The position numbers and the translations under genes are program-made. Of a stretch of DNA of 7,418 nt, positions 6,528 to 7,418 are shown in pieces; position 1 is the first letter of the stretch; the number at the start of each line of letters is the position of its first letter. Below the pieces are notes generated by a model, which did not search any database, was not told the DNA's origin, and worked only from the letters and a program-made list of their open reading frames with translations. Source of the DNA: Betaproteobacteria bacterium (lineage in GTDB: Bacteria > Pseudomonadota > Gammaproteobacteria > Tethybacterales > Tethybacteraceae); assembly GCA_026710225.1 (NCBI GenBank), contig JAPORI010000205.1:1-7418 (forward strand), given 5' to 3'.

Positions 6528-7418
6528 GACCTGACGCGGCCGCCGGCCCTCGTAGAGCTGACGCGGCCGGCCGATCCGAAATTCCGGATCGTTGTGCAGC
6601 TCCAGCCACTGGGAAACCCAGCCAACGGTGCGGGCGATCGCAAAGATGGCGGTGAACATCTGGGTCGGGATGCCAATCGCGCGCAAAACGATTCCGGAAT
6701 AGAAATCAACATTCGGGTAAAGTTTGCGCTTGATGTAATAGTCGTCCTTCAGGGCGATGCGCTCGAGTTCAACCGCAATCTTGAAGATGCGATCGTTGCC
6801 CAGCTTTTGATGCTTGAGCACCTCGTGGCAAATGCTGCGCATGACCTTGGCCCGCGGATCGAAGTTCTTGTACACCCGGTGGCCAAAGCCCATCAGCCGC
6901 TTGCTGCCGCTGCGGGTCTTGCGCAGATAGGCGGGAATGTTCTTGACCTCGCCGATCTCATCGAGCATGGTCAGCACCGCCTCGTTGGCGCCGCCGTGCG
7001 CCGGTCCCCACAGCGATGCAACTCCGGCTGAAACGCAGGCAAAGGGACTGGCATTGGTCGAACCGGCCAGTCGCACTGTCGAGGTCGAGGCATTCTGCTC
7101 GTGATCGGCGTGCAGGATCATGATCGTCTCGAGCGCCTTGGCCAGAGTCGGATCAACGTTATAGGGCTCGCAGGGGGTCGCGAACATCATGTACAGGAAG
7201 TTTTCAACGAAGCCGAGTGAATTCTGCGGATACATGATTGGCTTGCCGATGCTGTACTTGTAACTCATCGCCGCCAGCGTCGGCAACTTGGCGATCAACC
7301 GCACCGCCGCCGCTTCGCGGCCGGCGTGATCACTGATGTCGGTGCGCTCGTGATAGAACGCCGACATCGCGCCGATCATTGAAATGAGCACCGGCATCGG
7401 GTGCGCATTCGAATCAAG
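6504..7418 (-). CDS. gltA: Citrate synthase, 5' end outside the window
   Basis: Citrate synthase condenses oxaloacetate and acetyl-CoA to citrate, the entry step of the TCA cycle, in the cytoplasm. The frame is open to the right edge of the window; 304 residues are present, about the C-terminal 70% compared with the 427-residue E. coli enzyme. All three catalytic positions of the family can be seen: the His in LHADHEQNASTSTVR, the His in MGFGHRVYKN, and the Asp in YPNVDFYSG. The CoA/substrate segment SLWGPAHGGANEA and the C-terminal ARTVGW and RPRQLY motifs are also intact. The close match to E. coli GltA suggests the large hexameric (type II) form, but the N-terminal regulatory region is not visible. 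An in-frame ATG at 7397 is internal, not the start, because conserved residues (NAHPM) precede it. The stop codon overlaps the sucA start (ATGA), so the two are probably co-transcribed and translationally coupled. The identification is secure. Confidence 0.97.
   Translation of the reverse strand, partial: LDSNAHPMPVLISMIGAMSAFYHERTDISDHAGREAAAVRLIAKLPTLAAMSYKYSIGKPIMYPQNSLGFVENFLYMMFATPCEPYNVDPTLAKALETIMILHADHEQNASTSTVRLAGSTNASPFACVSAGVASLWGPAHGGANEAVLTMLDEIGEVKNIPAYLRKTRSGSKRLMGFGHRVYKNFDPRAKVMRSICHEVLKHQKLGNDRIFKIAVELERIALKDDYYIKRKLYPNVDFYSGIVLRAIGIPTQMFTAIFAIARTVGWVSQWLELHNDPEFRIGRPRQLYEGRRPRQVKETPKEK

Noticed and set aside
3739..6609. A longer SucA start at a GTG at 6609
   Set aside because: The extra 34 residues lie inside the gltA coding end, show no similarity to the SucA N-terminus, and lack the AAGGAG/ATGA arrangement present at 6507.
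6504..7397. The ATG at 7397 as the gltA start
   Set aside because: Conserved citrate synthase sequence (NAHPM) continues upstream of it to the window edge, so the gene is simply truncated by the window.

Overview
The window is a GC-rich bacterial segment (GC not computed), and every gene I can support lies on the minus strand. The transcriptional order, from the right edge to the left, is gltA (citrate synthase, 5' end cut off), sucA (2-oxoglutarate dehydrogenase E1), sucB (dihydrolipoyl succinyltransferase E2), a J-domain membrane protein, and a repeat-built lysine/alanine-rich protein whose 3' end is cut off. SucA and GltA closely resemble the E. coli proteins. The co-directional gltA-sucA-sucB order is the one typical of Betaproteobacteria (gltA-odhA-odhB), unlike E. 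coli, where gltA is divergent from sdh-suc. A betaproteobacterium, or a gammaproteobacterium sharing this layout, is the best guess. I cannot name a genus.

Right part (2248-7418): an intact TCA-cycle operon. gltA and sucA overlap by four bases (ATGA), and sucA and sucB are six bases apart. Together they make citrate and then the E1 and E2 parts of the 2-oxoglutarate dehydrogenase complex. SucB carries two lipoyl domains in tandem rather than the usual one. No E3 (lpd) gene follows sucB, although it often does in this arrangement.

Middle (1303-2247): a short hairpin with a T-rich tail follows sucB. After it comes a 294-residue protein with an N-terminal J domain (intact HPD) and about five hydrophobic segments in its C-terminal two thirds. 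I do not recognise a named family for the C-terminal part.

Left part (1-1302): an AT-rich 64-base spacer carries a perfect extended -10 promoter element (TGCTATAAT) facing an open frame that starts at 1238 and is still open at the left edge. This frame encodes at least 412 residues: two complete and one partial copy of a unit of about 172-175 residues, with Lys/Ala-rich linkers. Between copies 1 and 2, almost all base changes in the best-conserved block are synonymous, so the protein repeat is being maintained by selection. I do not recognise its family. It is the least explained object in the window.

No RNA genes, insertion sequences, CRISPR arrays or attachment sites were seen. No gene-free stretch exceeds about 65 bases.
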